A DNA stretch of 64,000 nt from NCBI RefSeq assembly GCF_025149915.1, contig NZ_CP102278.1, positions 1-64,000 of the forward strand, read 5' to 3'. Under the pieces are notes generated by a model that worked only from the letters and a program-made list of their open reading frames with translations, was not told the DNA's origin and did no database searches. This stretch comes from Coprococcus eutactus. Lineage in GTDB: Bacteria; Bacillota; Clostridia; Lachnospirales; Lachnospiraceae. The translations under genes were made by a program, and so were the position numbers. Every line of letters starts with the position of its first letter. Positions within the stretch are counted from its first letter, which is position 1. Shown in pieces: positions 55,301 to 63,709 of the stretch.

Positions 55301-55568
55301 AGAGGAGCTTCTTGAGGAAGGATTTGTCCGTGAGATAGTATCCAAGGTTCAGACTATGAGAAAAGAGGCTGGATTCGAGGTTATGGACAAGATCACTGTA
55401 TACGCTGACGGAAGCCAGAAGGCAAATGACATCATCGCAGCAAATGCGGATGCCATCATCGGCGACGTTATGGCAACAGAGATCATAACCGGCTCGGTTG
55501 ACGGATACACCAAAGAGTGGAACATCAACGGTGAGAAGGTAACTCTTGGAGTGAAGAAGAACGACTAA
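52398..55568 (+). CDS. ileS: Isoleucyl-tRNA synthetase
   Basis: This class Ia synthetase charges tRNA-Ile and edits valine. The 1056-residue length is that of the eukaryal-like/type 2 IleS, longer than the 930-residue bacterial form. The HIGH sequence is exact (HIGH at 55-58, in PHIGHVLTRVIKD), and KMSKS is at 607-611. The editing domain contains TTTPWTLPSN. Zinc-ligand Cys pairs occur in YCPRCGT and ECECGC. The T-box leader controls it. AGAAAGGAAAG lies before the ATG. The type 2 enzyme is often associated with mupirocin insensitivity, which is not testable here. Confidence 0.96.
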   Translation: MYDKVSTKLEFVNREQKVLDFWKENQVFEKSVEETKDLPTYTFYDGPPTANGKPHIGHVLTRVIKDMIPRYQTMKGHNVVRKAGWDTHGLPVELEVEKLLGIDGKEQIEEYGLEPFIQKCKESVWKYKGMWEEFSGKVGFWADMDNPYVTYHDDFIESEWWALKKIWDQGLLYKGFKIVPYCPRCGTPLSSHEVAQGYKTVKERSAVVRFKVIGEDAYFLAWTTTPWTLPSNVALCVNPDETYVKVKAADGYTYYLAQALADKVLGGLAKEAADDQAAVPAYEVLETYVGKDLEYKEYEPLYECVKPVCEKQHKKGHFITCDTYVTMTDGTGIVHIAPAFGEDDANVGRNYDLPFVQFVDGKGDLTEETPFAGMFVKDADPEVLKDLDARGLLFDAPKFEHEYPHCWRCDTPLIYYARDTWFIKMTAVRDKLVKNNDTVNWIPESIGKGRFGDWLKNVQDWGLSRNRYWGTPLNIWECECGCRHAIGSKEELRSMSDNCPEDIELHRPFIDAVTIKCPECGKQMHRVTEVIDCWFDSGSMPFAQWHYPFENQDIFEKHFPADFISEAVDQTRGWFYSLMAISTLLFDKAPFKNVIVLGHVQDKDGQKMSKSKGNAVDPMDALNKYGADAIRWYFYSNSAPWLPNRFHEDAVVECQRKFMGTLWNTYAFYVLYANIDNFNPLEHELEYDKLSLMDKWLLSKLNSTVKAVDANLGAYKIPETTRVLEEFVDDMSNWYVRRGRERYWAKGMEQDKVNAYMTLYTALVTIAQTVAPMLPFMAEDIYQNLVRNIDKDAPLSVHLCSFPEVDEKMIDPELEVAMDEILKIVVLGRAARNTANIKNRQPIGKMYVKADKKLFGEEKAIIEDELNVKNVEFDDDVSAYTTYSFKPQLRTVGPKYGKHLGKIKEHLSALDGNAAMAELKAEGALKFEADGEEIVLTEADLLIDMAQMDGFVSEADGGVTVVIDTNLSEELLEEGFVREIVSKVQTMRKEAGFEVMDKITVYADGSQKANDIIAANADAIIGDVMATEIITGSVDGYTKEWNINGEKVTLGVKKND

Positions 55569-55632
55569 GGGATATAATATTAGGGTTTAAAACAGGCATT
55601 TTGGAAAAAATATCCCTGATCAAGAGAATACG

Positions 55633-55680
55633 GCCCGAAAGGTACAAATCTTAAAGATTTTGTATCTTTCGGGCTATTTT
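55633..55680 (+). terminator. Terminator after ileS
   Basis: GCCCGAAAGGTACAAA (55633-55648) pairs with TTTGTATCTTTCGGGC (55659-55674) with one mismatch, followed by ATTTTTAT. The rest of the 299-base gap holds AT-rich DNA with no clear feature. Confidence 0.85.
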
Positions 55681-55867
55681 TATGTGATTTAGGAAAATTT
55701 TGTACTTTCTTTAAATATATTTGGATATTAGGGGATGACGGTGGAATTACGATTTATTAAGTTTGTGTATGTGTGGTGTTGGGAGTATATTATTGTATGA
55801 ATAAATCGTACAAAGGACTGCCGTCAATATGTATATTGGCCAGTCAGAAAAACAAAGGAGAAAAAAG

Positions 55868-57073
55868 ATGATAGCAATTTTCATTGCACCTTTTTACATA
55901 GCGTTAAATATATATTTGTTCTGGAGAATAAAGGGCTGGGTACAGGCATATTTCCCGAAACTCAAAGGCAAGAAGGGCTGGATAGTCCCGATAGTGCTAT
56001 ATGCATTTCTGGCGTCGGCGCTGGTGATCGCATTCTTCCTGCCACAGGGAAGGTTCAAACGTGGCATGAAGCTGGTGGGAAATTACTGGCTGGGTGTTCT
56101 GCTTTATATGATATTCTTCATAGTGATAGCCGAGCTTGGAAGATTCCTACTGCTTCATGTATTCAGAGTGAGCAAAGATAAGATATGTGTGCCGCGGGTT
56201 CGCAGGATAGTAGGCTGTGTGTGCGCAACACTTATCATGTGTATATCATTCTGGGGAGTGGTAAATGCGAGACTTGTGCGGGTGACGCCTTATGATGTGA
56301 CCATCAATAAGGAAGCACGGGATGAGAATGGTCAGAAGATGGATTCCATGAAGATAGTGCTGGTTGCAGATCTTCATCTTGGATACAACTTAGGCGTCAG
56401 GCAGGTTCAAAGAATAGTGAATTCCATAAATAAGCAGGACGCAGATCTGGTGCTGATAGCGGGTGATATATTTGACAACGAATGGGAAGCCGTTGACCAG
56501 CCGGAGGAGCTTGAGAAAATACTCCGGGGGATCAAATCAAAGTATGGAGTGTATGCATGCTATGGTAACCACGACATACAGGAGCAGGTGCTTGCCGGAT
56601 TTACATTTGGCGGACAGAAGGAGAAGACCAGTAGCTCTGAGATGGACGAGTTTATGGAGAAGGCGGGAATCACACTTCTTCGCGACGAGGGAGTGCTGAT
56701 AAACGATTCCATATACATCTATGGCCGCCGCGATGCCCACAGACCGGGAAATGGAGTCACAGACAGAGAATCCGCAGACGAGATCACGAAAAATGTGGAC
56801 AAATCAAAACCTATCATAGTTCTCGATCACGAACCAAAGGAGCTGGAGGCGCTGTCGTCGGCAGGTGTGGATATGGATCTGTGTGGACACACCCATGACG
56901 GACAAATGTTCCCAGGCAACATACTTGTGGCGATGATGTGGGAAAATTCCTGCGGTTACCTGAATGTTGACGGTATGCATAACATAGTGACATCCGGAGT
57001 CGGCGTGTTTGGCCCCGATATGCGGGTAGGAACCAAGGCGGAGATATGCCCGATAACGGTGAATTTTAAATGA
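55868..57073 (+). CDS. Membrane-anchored metallophosphoesterase
   Basis: The ATG at 55868, after AAAGGAG, gives 401 residues. Four transmembrane helices (about 1-120) precede a calcineurin-like phosphoesterase domain with the metal-binding motifs VADLHLG, GDIFDN, GNHD, LDHEP and GHTHDGQMFPG. The family includes YkuE/YaeI-type enzymes, thought to act on lipid-linked phosphates such as UDP-diacylglucosamine or wall intermediates. The active site should face outside. It is a single gene between the ileS terminator and the symporter. Substrate unknown. Confidence 0.88.
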   Translation: MIAIFIAPFYIALNIYLFWRIKGWVQAYFPKLKGKKGWIVPIVLYAFLASALVIAFFLPQGRFKRGMKLVGNYWLGVLLYMIFFIVIAELGRFLLLHVFRVSKDKICVPRVRRIVGCVCATLIMCISFWGVVNARLVRVTPYDVTINKEARDENGQKMDSMKIVLVADLHLGYNLGVRQVQRIVNSINKQDADLVLIAGDIFDNEWEAVDQPEELEKILRGIKSKYGVYACYGNHDIQEQVLAGFTFGGQKEKTSSSEMDEFMEKAGITLLRDEGVLINDSIYIYGRRDAHRPGNGVTDRESADEITKNVDKSKPIIVLDHEPKELEALSSAGVDMDLCGHTHDGQMFPGNILVAMMWENSCGYLNVDGMHNIVTSGVGVFGPDMRVGTKAEICPITVNFK

Positions 57074-57269
57074 CCACCATACCGCATAATATTTTGCCAA
57101 CCGCCCACATAACTTAATTAATAAAGGAAAATAACCATAATACCACAATACTCTGGACTTTACGGCAAAAATAAAGTAAATTTACGGGTATATAAACTGA
57201 TTCGGGCCAAAAAATGAGGGGAGTGCCGGGTCGGATAATATGGATAACCTGGAAAGAGGAGGCGGTTGT

Positions 57270-58988
57270 ATGGAAAAGTTAAATGAGATCGTGTCGGCGG
57301 TGGATGGATTTGTCTGGGGACCGGTCATGCTGGTGCTTCTGGTTGGAACTGGAATATTTCTGACGATCAGAACAGGATTTCTTCCTTGGAGGAACCTCGG
57401 CTATGCGTTGAAGAGTACACTTAGCAAGGAGGCAAGGACAAAGAGCAGAGGAACCGGAGACGTGTCACCATTTTCGGCACTGACCACTGCGCTTGCTGCA
57501 ACCATAGGAACGGGAAATATCGTTGGTGTTGCAACGGCCATGGTATCGGGAGGTCCGGGAGCACTGGTGTGGATGTGGATATCCGCGGCATTTGGACTGA
57601 CATCCAAGTTCTCAGAGTGTATGCTTGCTATCAAGTACCGTGAGGTGAATGCCAAGGGCGAGATGAGCGGCGGTCCTATGTACACTATGAAGAAAGCATT
57701 TAAGCATAAGAAGTTCGGCGCAGTGCTGGGCTGGCTGTTCGCACTCTTTGCAGTCATCGCTTCATTTGGAATAGGAAATATGACACAGGCCAATTCCATA
57801 TCCGAATCTCTTAGCAGCACATTCAGCGTGCCTACATATGTGACAGGAATCATACTTACGGTTTTTGCCCTTCTTATAATAGTTGGAGGAATCAAGACCA
57901 TATCTAAGGTGTCATCAGTTGTTGTTCCTTTGATGGCGATATTCTATGTTGTAGCCGGACTTATTGTAATAATCGTCAATATCCAGAATCTTCCTGCAGG
58001 AGTTGCCATGATATTCAAGATGGCATTCTCAGTCAAGGCAGTCGGTGGTGGTCTGTGTGGTACGATCACAGCAGCTATGATGAACGCCATGAGATTCGGT
58101 GTTGCCAGAGGAGTATTCTCAAATGAAGCCGGAATGGGCTCGGCGGCCATCACAGCGGCAGCTGCCACAACAGACAATCCTGTCCGTCAGGGTTACATCA
58201 ATATGACAGGTACATTCTGGGATACTATAGTAGTCTGCACCATCACAGGTCTCTGTATTGCATCATCGGGTGTGCTTGGAATCACGGAGAACAGTACAAA
58301 GGGCAGCTATCAGGTGAGCGGAACGGCGGTTACTGTGGAGGCTGTTGATTCTGATAACAAGACTACCACGACGGATTATACATATGAATTCACAGATGAC
58401 CAGCTCATTCTGACAGATACATCCAATTCGTCAAATACCCTGACGCTTTCAGTTCTTCCATCCGACGAACTCAACAAGGATGAGAATACAAAGCTTGCAA
58501 GTGAGCTTGTGGTGGAGGAGAGTCAGGCGGTCATAGGAAGTCTTACCGGTACATGGACTGATGTAGCCGGAAACCATTATACATTTGCTGAGGATGGAAC
58601 ATTTGCCTGCTCAACTGTTATAAAAGGTGCGGCTCTCACGATCCTGTCATTTGGCTCTGCACTTGGCAAGGTGGGAGGCTGGCTCGTAACTATAGGAATT
58701 GTGCTCTTCGCATTCTCCACGATCCTTGGATGGGAGTATCACGGAGAGAAGGCGTTCGAGTACCTGTTCAAGTCGCACAAGTACAATATGATATACAGGA
58801 TAGTGTTCTCGCTCGTTGTATACGTAGGCGCGACGATATCACTGGATCTTGTATGGAACTTCTCAGATATAGCGAATGCGCTCATGGCGATTCCGAACCT
58901 TATCTGTCTGCTGGCATTAAGCGGAGAGATCGCAAAGGATATGAAGGAATTCCAGGTGGTTATCAAGGCAGAGAAAGCATCAAAGTAG
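57270..58988 (+). CDS. Alanine/glycine:cation symporter (AGCS) with inserted beta-rich domain
   Basis: The ATG at 57270 follows AGAGGAGG; an earlier ATG at 57240 has no site. The 572-residue protein has the AGCS signatures TIGTGNIVGVATAMVSGGPGALVW and FSNEAGMGSAAITAAAATTDN, and about ten transmembrane helices. Typical members have 440-490 residues. Here about 112 extra residues (about 338-449) lie after ASSGVLGITEN and before VIKGAALTILSFGSAL. The insert is polar and beta-rich with TGTWTDVAGNHYTFAEDGTF, which recalls lipocalin-like/DUF5640 folds. It would project from one membrane face. It probably imports alanine, glycine or serine with Na+; the role of the insert is unknown. Confidence 0.85.
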   Translation: MEKLNEIVSAVDGFVWGPVMLVLLVGTGIFLTIRTGFLPWRNLGYALKSTLSKEARTKSRGTGDVSPFSALTTALAATIGTGNIVGVATAMVSGGPGALVWMWISAAFGLTSKFSECMLAIKYREVNAKGEMSGGPMYTMKKAFKHKKFGAVLGWLFALFAVIASFGIGNMTQANSISESLSSTFSVPTYVTGIILTVFALLIIVGGIKTISKVSSVVVPLMAIFYVVAGLIVIIVNIQNLPAGVAMIFKMAFSVKAVGGGLCGTITAAMMNAMRFGVARGVFSNEAGMGSAAITAAAATTDNPVRQGYINMTGTFWDTIVVCTITGLCIASSGVLGITENSTKGSYQVSGTAVTVEAVDSDNKTTTTDYTYEFTDDQLILTDTSNSSNTLTLSVLPSDELNKDENTKLASELVVEESQAVIGSLTGTWTDVAGNHYTFAEDGTFACSTVIKGAALTILSFGSALGKVGGWLVTIGIVLFAFSTILGWEYHGEKAFEYLFKSHKYNMIYRIVFSLVVYVGATISLDLVWNFSDIANALMAIPNLICLLALSGEIAKDMKEFQVVIKAEKASK

Positions 58989-59000
58989 AATATTAAGTCC

Positions 59001-59037
59001 GGGGACGGAGGGGTCAGAAACCTCCGTCCCCTTTTTT
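59001..59037 (+). terminator. Terminator made from a GGGGACGGAGG repeat
   Basis: GGGGACGGAGG (59001-59011) pairs perfectly with CCTCCGTCCCC (59021-59031), followed by seven T. It ends the symporter unit. Confidence 0.9.
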
Positions 59038-59120
59038 TATACTCTCTTAACCTAACTTTATACTTACTTTATTTTTTGTCCAAATTATGTTCATAAGTGA
59101 TGGTTATTATATACAATATA

Positions 59121-59153
59121 TGGGGACGGAGGTGCCTGACCCCTCCGTCCCCA
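59121..59153. repeat. GGGGACGGAGG palindromic repeat, second copy
   Basis: TGGGGACGGAGG...CCTCCGTCCCCA forms a perfect hairpin with a nine-base loop but lacks a T-run. It lies just before the DnaK-like gene and shares its core with the symporter terminator and the copies at 60957. Confidence 0.8.
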
Positions 59154-59192
59154 TGAGTGGATCAGAATACCATAACAGAGAGGTTGACATAT

Positions 59193-60953
59193 ATGAGCAG
59201 AGTAATAGGAATAGATCTGGGAACAACAAACAGCTGTGTGGCAGTGCTTGAGGGCGATCAGCCAACCGTCATACCGAATTCGGAGGGTGGCAGGACCACA
59301 CCTTCCATAGTAGCCATCACGAAGAATGGCGAGAGACTGGTGGGTGAGGCTGCCAGGAGACAGATGACTGTGAATGTGGACAGAACTATCACATCCATCA
59401 AGAGAGCGATGGGAACAACATACAGAAAGAGGATAGACGGCAAGGATTATTCAACGCAGGAGATATCGGCCATCATACTTGCAAAGCTGAAGAGCGATGC
59501 TGAGAGCTATCTGGGCGGACCGGTATCTGATGCAGTCATAACAGTCCCGGCTTATTTTGACGACAGCCAGAGGCAGGCGACCAAGGATGCCGGAAGAATA
59601 GCGGGGCTGAATGTGCTCCGAATCATAAATGAGCCTACATCGGCGGCTCTTGCCTATGGCCTGGACAATGGTCAGGCGCAGAAGATACTTGTGTACGATC
59701 TTGGTGGAGGAACGTTTGACGTGTCTGTTATAGAGATAGGGGACAGCGTCATAGAGGTTCTTGCCACCGCGGGAGACAATCATCTGGGCGGAGATGATTT
59801 TGATGAGAGGCTGCAGGACTACGTCATCAAGACCTTTAAAAAGGAGACAAAGGTCAATCTGGCGAAGGATATCACGGCATCCCAGAGAGTGAGGGAGGCT
59901 TGTGAGAATGCCAAGAAGGAGCTCTCATTCGCGCAGACTGCACACATCAATCTGCCATTTATATCGACGGTGAAGAATCAGCCGGTGCATCTAGACATGA
60001 CGATAACCAGGGAGCAGTTCAACGAGCTCACCTATGATCTGGTGGAGAGAACGGCGGGACCCGTGAATCAGGCGCTGTCCGATGCGGGCATAACGAGAAA
60101 TCAGATAGATAAAGTGCTGCTGGTGGGTGGCTCCACCCGTATACCGGCGGTTGTGGATAAGGTTCGTGCCATAACCGGCAGGGAGCCATCCAAGAATATG
60201 AACCCGGACGAGTGCGTTGCCATGGGTGCGGCGGTTCAGGGAAGCAAGCTCAGCGGCGAGCTCACCGTGTCGAACAAGGTGAACGATATTCTCCTCATGG
60301 ACGTGACGCCTCTCTCGCTGTCCATCGAGACCCTTGGAGGCGTGGCAAATGTCATCATTTCGAGAAATTCAGCCATTCCGACCAGGGCATCAAAGATATT
60401 TACCACGGCGGGCAATTTCCAAAGGGATGTCGAGATCAAGGTATACCAGGGCGAGAGGCATTTCACAAGGGACAACAAGCTGCTAGGCAACTTCAGACTC
60501 AGCGGTATCAAGAGAGCCATGGCGGGCGTTCCTCAGATCGAGGTCACATTTGACATGGATGCAAATGGTATTCTCAAGGTCTCAGCTAAGGATCTGGGCA
60601 GGGGCGTGGAACAGCAGATAGTGATCACATCCAGCACCAACCTTTCGGAGGAGGAGATCCGCAGAGCCAGGGAGGATGCGAAGAAGTACGAGGATGATGT
60701 GGCTGGAGCCAGAGAGTTCAAAGACATTATGAACGAGGCCGAGGCGTATGTATATAAGGTAGAGAATCTTCTTGAGACCAAGGGCGTACAGCTCGACAAG
60801 AAGGAGATGAAGCGGATCAAGAGCGACTGCGAGTATCTGAGGAAGCTTGTGACACGAACAGACATGAATCATGTAGATGACGTGGAGATGGGCAGGATGA
60901 AGGAAGCCTACAGACAGCTCCAGGAATCCGCAGAGAAACTGGAGACAATGTAG
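59193..60953 (+). CDS. DnaK (Hsp70) paralogue, short C terminus
   Basis: The ATG at 59193, with AGAGAGG upstream, opens [21 protein letters not shown]. The 586-residue protein has the full Hsp70 ATPase ([38 protein letters not shown]) and the substrate-binding domain. The lid is short and the disordered tail found at the end of standard DnaK (usually 605-640 residues) is missing. No grpE, hrcA or dnaJ is adjacent, so it is probably a second Hsp70 rather than the housekeeping copy. A J-domain gene lies 1.6 kb downstream. Client proteins are unknown. Confidence 0.88.
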   Translation: MSRVIGIDLGTTNSCVAVLEGDQPTVIPNSEGGRTTPSIVAITKNGERLVGEAARRQMTVNVDRTITSIKRAMGTTYRKRIDGKDYSTQEISAIILAKLKSDAESYLGGPVSDAVITVPAYFDDSQRQATKDAGRIAGLNVLRIINEPTSAALAYGLDNGQAQKILVYDLGGGTFDVSVIEIGDSVIEVLATAGDNHLGGDDFDERLQDYVIKTFKKETKVNLAKDITASQRVREACENAKKELSFAQTAHINLPFISTVKNQPVHLDMTITREQFNELTYDLVERTAGPVNQALSDAGITRNQIDKVLLVGGSTRIPAVVDKVRAITGREPSKNMNPDECVAMGAAVQGSKLSGELTVSNKVNDILLMDVTPLSLSIETLGGVANVIISRNSAIPTRASKIFTTAGNFQRDVEIKVYQGERHFTRDNKLLGNFRLSGIKRAMAGVPQIEVTFDMDANGILKVSAKDLGRGVEQQIVITSSTNLSEEEIRRAREDAKKYEDDVAGAREFKDIMNEAEAYVYKVENLLETKGVQLDKKEMKRIKSDCEYLRKLVTRTDMNHVDDVEMGRMKEAYRQLQESAEKLETM

Positions 60954-60956
60954 CCT

Positions 60957-61003
60957 GGGGACGGAGGTGCCTGCCCCCCCTGGGGACGGAGGTACCTGAC
61001 CCC
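60957..61003. repeat. Tandem GGGGACGGAGG repeats, third and fourth copies
   Basis: Two units of about 28 bases (CTGGGGACGGAGGTGCCTG and CTGGGGACGGAGGTACCTG cores) lie end to end directly after the DnaK stop codon. Unlike the copies at 59001 and 59121, the 3' arm CCTCCGTCCCC is not complete. Confidence 0.75.
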
Positions 61004-61080
61004 CGATACGAAATGGGAGACTTGGAATATCGGGTATCTTTATATATAATATTTAGAAAATTACGAGGAGAATGGTGATT

Positions 61081-61476
61081 ATGAAAGACAAATTTATAAG
61101 ATTTATGAGATCCAGGTACGGCAACGATCAGTTGTCATCATTTCTTACCTGGGGCGGATTGATATTTATGGTGCTGGATGCATTTATCAAGACAGGGATA
61201 TTTTATTTCCTTGGACTTCTCATGTTCATATATGGATATGTCAGGATCATGTCCAAGAACTATGACAAGCGCGCGGCGCAGAACAGATGGTTCATGGAGC
61301 ATACCGCAGGCGTGAGAAATATATTCAAGCGCGCGAAGAAACAGAAGGAAGCCGGCAAGGAATACAAGATATTTGTCTGCAACAAATGCCAGCAGATGAT
61401 CAGAGTGCCAAGAGGAAAGGGCAAGATAGAAATCAGATGCCCTAAGTGCGGCAACAGATTTGTGAAGAAGTCATAG
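61081..61476 (+). CDS. Small membrane protein with C-terminal zinc ribbon
   Basis: The ATG at 61081 is chosen because ACGAGGAG is too close to the one at 61072. The 131-residue protein has two transmembrane helices (about 20-60), a basic loop and a C-terminal zinc ribbon, CNKCQQMIRVPRGKG with CPKCGNRF. The ribbon resembles those in MJ0042/zinc-ribbon proteins. It lies between the DnaK-like and DUF5685 genes; a membrane-anchoring role for the cluster is inferred. Confidence 0.75.
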   Translation: MKDKFIRFMRSRYGNDQLSSFLTWGGLIFMVLDAFIKTGIFYFLGLLMFIYGYVRIMSKNYDKRAAQNRWFMEHTAGVRNIFKRAKKQKEAGKEYKIFVCNKCQQMIRVPRGKGKIEIRCPKCGNRFVKKS

Positions 61477-61530
61477 TAACAGCGCAGACGGATAAAGTCT
61501 TATGTTGGAATATAGTGTGGAGATTGAGAG

Positions 61531-62463
61531 ATGTTTGGATATATAGTGGTGAACCAGCCTGAGCTTAAGATGAAAGAATATGATGAATACCGTAAGTATT
61601 ATTGCGGCCTGTGCAAATCGCTGAAGGACAGATATGGTGCCAGAGGACAGATCAGCCTCAGCTACGACATGACATTTCTGGTACTTCTTCTGACAGGGCT
61701 ATATGAACCGGAGAAGTTTTCGGGCAGCCGAAGGTGCATCGCACACCCGGCATCAAAGCATACTTATGTACAGAATGAGTACACAGACTATGTTGCTGAC
61801 ATGAACGTGATCCTTACCTATTATAAATGTATAGATGACTGGGACGATGAGCATATGTTTACCCGGAAGCTTTATGCAGATGTGCTGCTCGCCGGGAAAA
61901 ATGGCAGGAGACTCAAGGAAGATTATCCACAGAAGATTCGCAGCATAGTGGAGAACCTCAAGGCGATAAGCGAGCTGGAGGATGCGGGATCAGACGATAT
62001 GGATGCATTGTCGGGGCATTTTGGCAATATCATGGCAGAGATCTGTGCACCGGCTCATGACGAGTGGGAATCTTATCTCAGGACGATAGGCTATTATCTG
62101 GGCAAATTTGTCTACATAATGGATGCATATGACGATATAGAAAAGGATATAGGAGCAGGAAATTACAATCCGTTTGTATGCAGACTTGCACATGAGCTGG
62201 ATGTTGATGTACAATCAGTGGGTGTGGATTCGCCCATAGAACCGGGCAAATGGCAGGAGCTTGCAGAGTGGACGAAGGACGTTCTGATGATGATGGTGGC
62301 TCCGCTTGCAAAGGAGTATGAGATGCTCCCTATTATTGAGAATGTAGGAATACTCAGGAATATAATATACTCAGGAATATGGGAAGCGTATTATGCAACT
62401 ACGAACAGAAGATGTGGATGCGCAGAAGATAAAAATACAGATGGTGAAAATGCAGATAAATAA
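61531..62463 (+). CDS. DUF5685 family protein
   Basis: The 310-residue protein begins MFGYIVVNQPELKMKEYDEY and continues YRKYYCGLCKSLKDRYGARGQISLS, matching the Cys- and Tyr-rich opening of DUF5685. It is mainly helical, with HPASKH, CIDDWDDEH and other conserved polar motifs that could bind metal; no membrane helix is clear. The family is confined mostly to Clostridia and has no known function. GAGATTGAGAG precedes the ATG. Its place next to DnaK- and J-domain genes recurs in related genomes according to family knowledge, though that was not checked here. Confidence 0.8.
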   Translation: MFGYIVVNQPELKMKEYDEYRKYYCGLCKSLKDRYGARGQISLSYDMTFLVLLLTGLYEPEKFSGSRRCIAHPASKHTYVQNEYTDYVADMNVILTYYKCIDDWDDEHMFTRKLYADVLLAGKNGRRLKEDYPQKIRSIVENLKAISELEDAGSDDMDALSGHFGNIMAEICAPAHDEWESYLRTIGYYLGKFVYIMDAYDDIEKDIGAGNYNPFVCRLAHELDVDVQSVGVDSPIEPGKWQELAEWTKDVLMMMVAPLAKEYEMLPIIENVGILRNIIYSGIWEAYYATTNRRCGCAEDKNTDGENADK

Positions 62464-62556
62464 AAACGTCATCAAATAGAAGATTATTTGATTATAGCAC
62501 TAGGCCTAGTCAAAGACGATTATAAATGGTTTGGTGAAAAGGATAGGGAACAGATT

Positions 62557-63357
62557 ATGAAGGATCCTTACGAGGTACTGGAACTCAAAAGAGGTGCCAG
62601 CGAAGAAGAAGTGAAAAAAGCATATAGAAGGCTGAGCCGCAAGTATCATCCGGATGCAAATATCAACAATCCCCACAAGGATGAGGCTGAGGAAAAGTTC
62701 AAGGAGATACAGCAGGCGTACAAGTCCATTGTGAGTGGTGAGGCCGACCGTGCAAGTTACGGTGGTGCTGGTGGATATGGAACCGGAAGCTCGCAGGGCT
62801 ACGGCGGCGGTTATGGATCTGGTAGATCTTATGGTGGGAGCTCTTATGGCGGTTCGTCAGGAGGCTACGGACAGTATGATGATCCATTTGGCGGTTTTGG
62901 AGGATTTGGCCCATTTGGCTTTGGAGGATATCAGAGACAGAATGACTACGATCCAAATGATAAGGATTCCAGATATTTTCAGGCTGCGAAGAACTACATG
63001 AACAGCGGAAGCTATGAGGAGGCGAAGAACGTCCTCAATCAGATAGATAACCACGATGCCAGATGGCATTATTACAGTGGTGTGTGCAACGCCGGACTTG
63101 GCAATCAGATAAGGGCCATGGAGATGATAAAGCGCGCCATGGAGCTTGACCCGGGCAATCAGGAGTACCGACAGGCATATGAGGCCATCAAGAGCGGACG
63201 CCAGTGGTACATGGACAGAGGTGCCGGATATGGAATGGATATGCCGACCGGCGGAAAGTTCTGCAACAACCTTTGTACTATATGTACCCTCATGTCATGT
63301 TGTGTAAGCGGTATGCCTTGTGTGTGCTGCATGCCTGGTGGATACGGTAGAAGTTAG
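62557..63357 (+). CDS. J-domain protein with Gly-rich linker and TPR
   Basis: The ATG at 62557 opens [20 protein letters not shown], the J domain, with HPD at 31-33. A TTG at 62488 would give an unrelated 23-residue extension. The 266-residue protein has a Gly/Ser/Tyr-rich linker (about 70-150), two TPR-like helical pairs (about 155-230) and a Cys-rich end ([14 protein letters not shown]...CVCCMPGG) that may bind metal or lipid. It lacks the zinc-finger and client-binding domains of DnaJ. It probably stimulates the DnaK-like ATPase encoded upstream. A terminator closes the cluster. Confidence 0.85.
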   Translation: MKDPYEVLELKRGASEEEVKKAYRRLSRKYHPDANINNPHKDEAEEKFKEIQQAYKSIVSGEADRASYGGAGGYGTGSSQGYGGGYGSGRSYGGSSYGGSSGGYGQYDDPFGGFGGFGPFGFGGYQRQNDYDPNDKDSRYFQAAKNYMNSGSYEEAKNVLNQIDNHDARWHYYSGVCNAGLGNQIRAMEMIKRAMELDPGNQEYRQAYEAIKSGRQWYMDRGAGYGMDMPTGGKFCNNLCTICTLMSCCVSGMPCVCCMPGGYGRS

Positions 63358-63362
63358 ATAAA

Positions 63363-63394
63363 AACCCCCTGGGAGTCGCCTCTCCCAGGGGGTT
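63363..63394 (+). terminator. Terminator after the J-domain gene
   Basis: AACCCCCTGGGAG (63363-63375) pairs perfectly with CTCCCAGGGGGTT (63382-63394) across a six-base loop. The T-run after it is interrupted. The remaining gap to 63709 is AT-rich and holds the likely but unresolved promoter of the next gene. Confidence 0.8.
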
Positions 63395-63709
63395 CGTTCG
63401 TGCCTTATATAGCATAATGATAGATTTAATATCTTCTGTCTGGTCACATTATAGCATATACGAGATACGTTTACAATATTCTAGTAATCATCGAAAACGC
63501 ATGAGCTCCCAATAAATTTTGATATTATCAGACATTTCTCGCCGTTTAATGTAAAAAAACTGTAAATTCTATTTGACTATAGTCTAATTTTATGTCGTCA
63601 TTTAATAAATTTTTCCTCATGTATTGTTAAAAAAAAGGGTTGATGATAGAATGAAACAGTGAAAATGGAAATAAAATATATCTATTTATCCAAGGAGGGA
63701 ATGAATCAG

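Noticed and set aside
58997..61003. An insertion sequence bounded by GGGGACGGAGG repeats
   Set aside because: There is no transposase and no target-site duplication; the enclosed gene is a chaperone.
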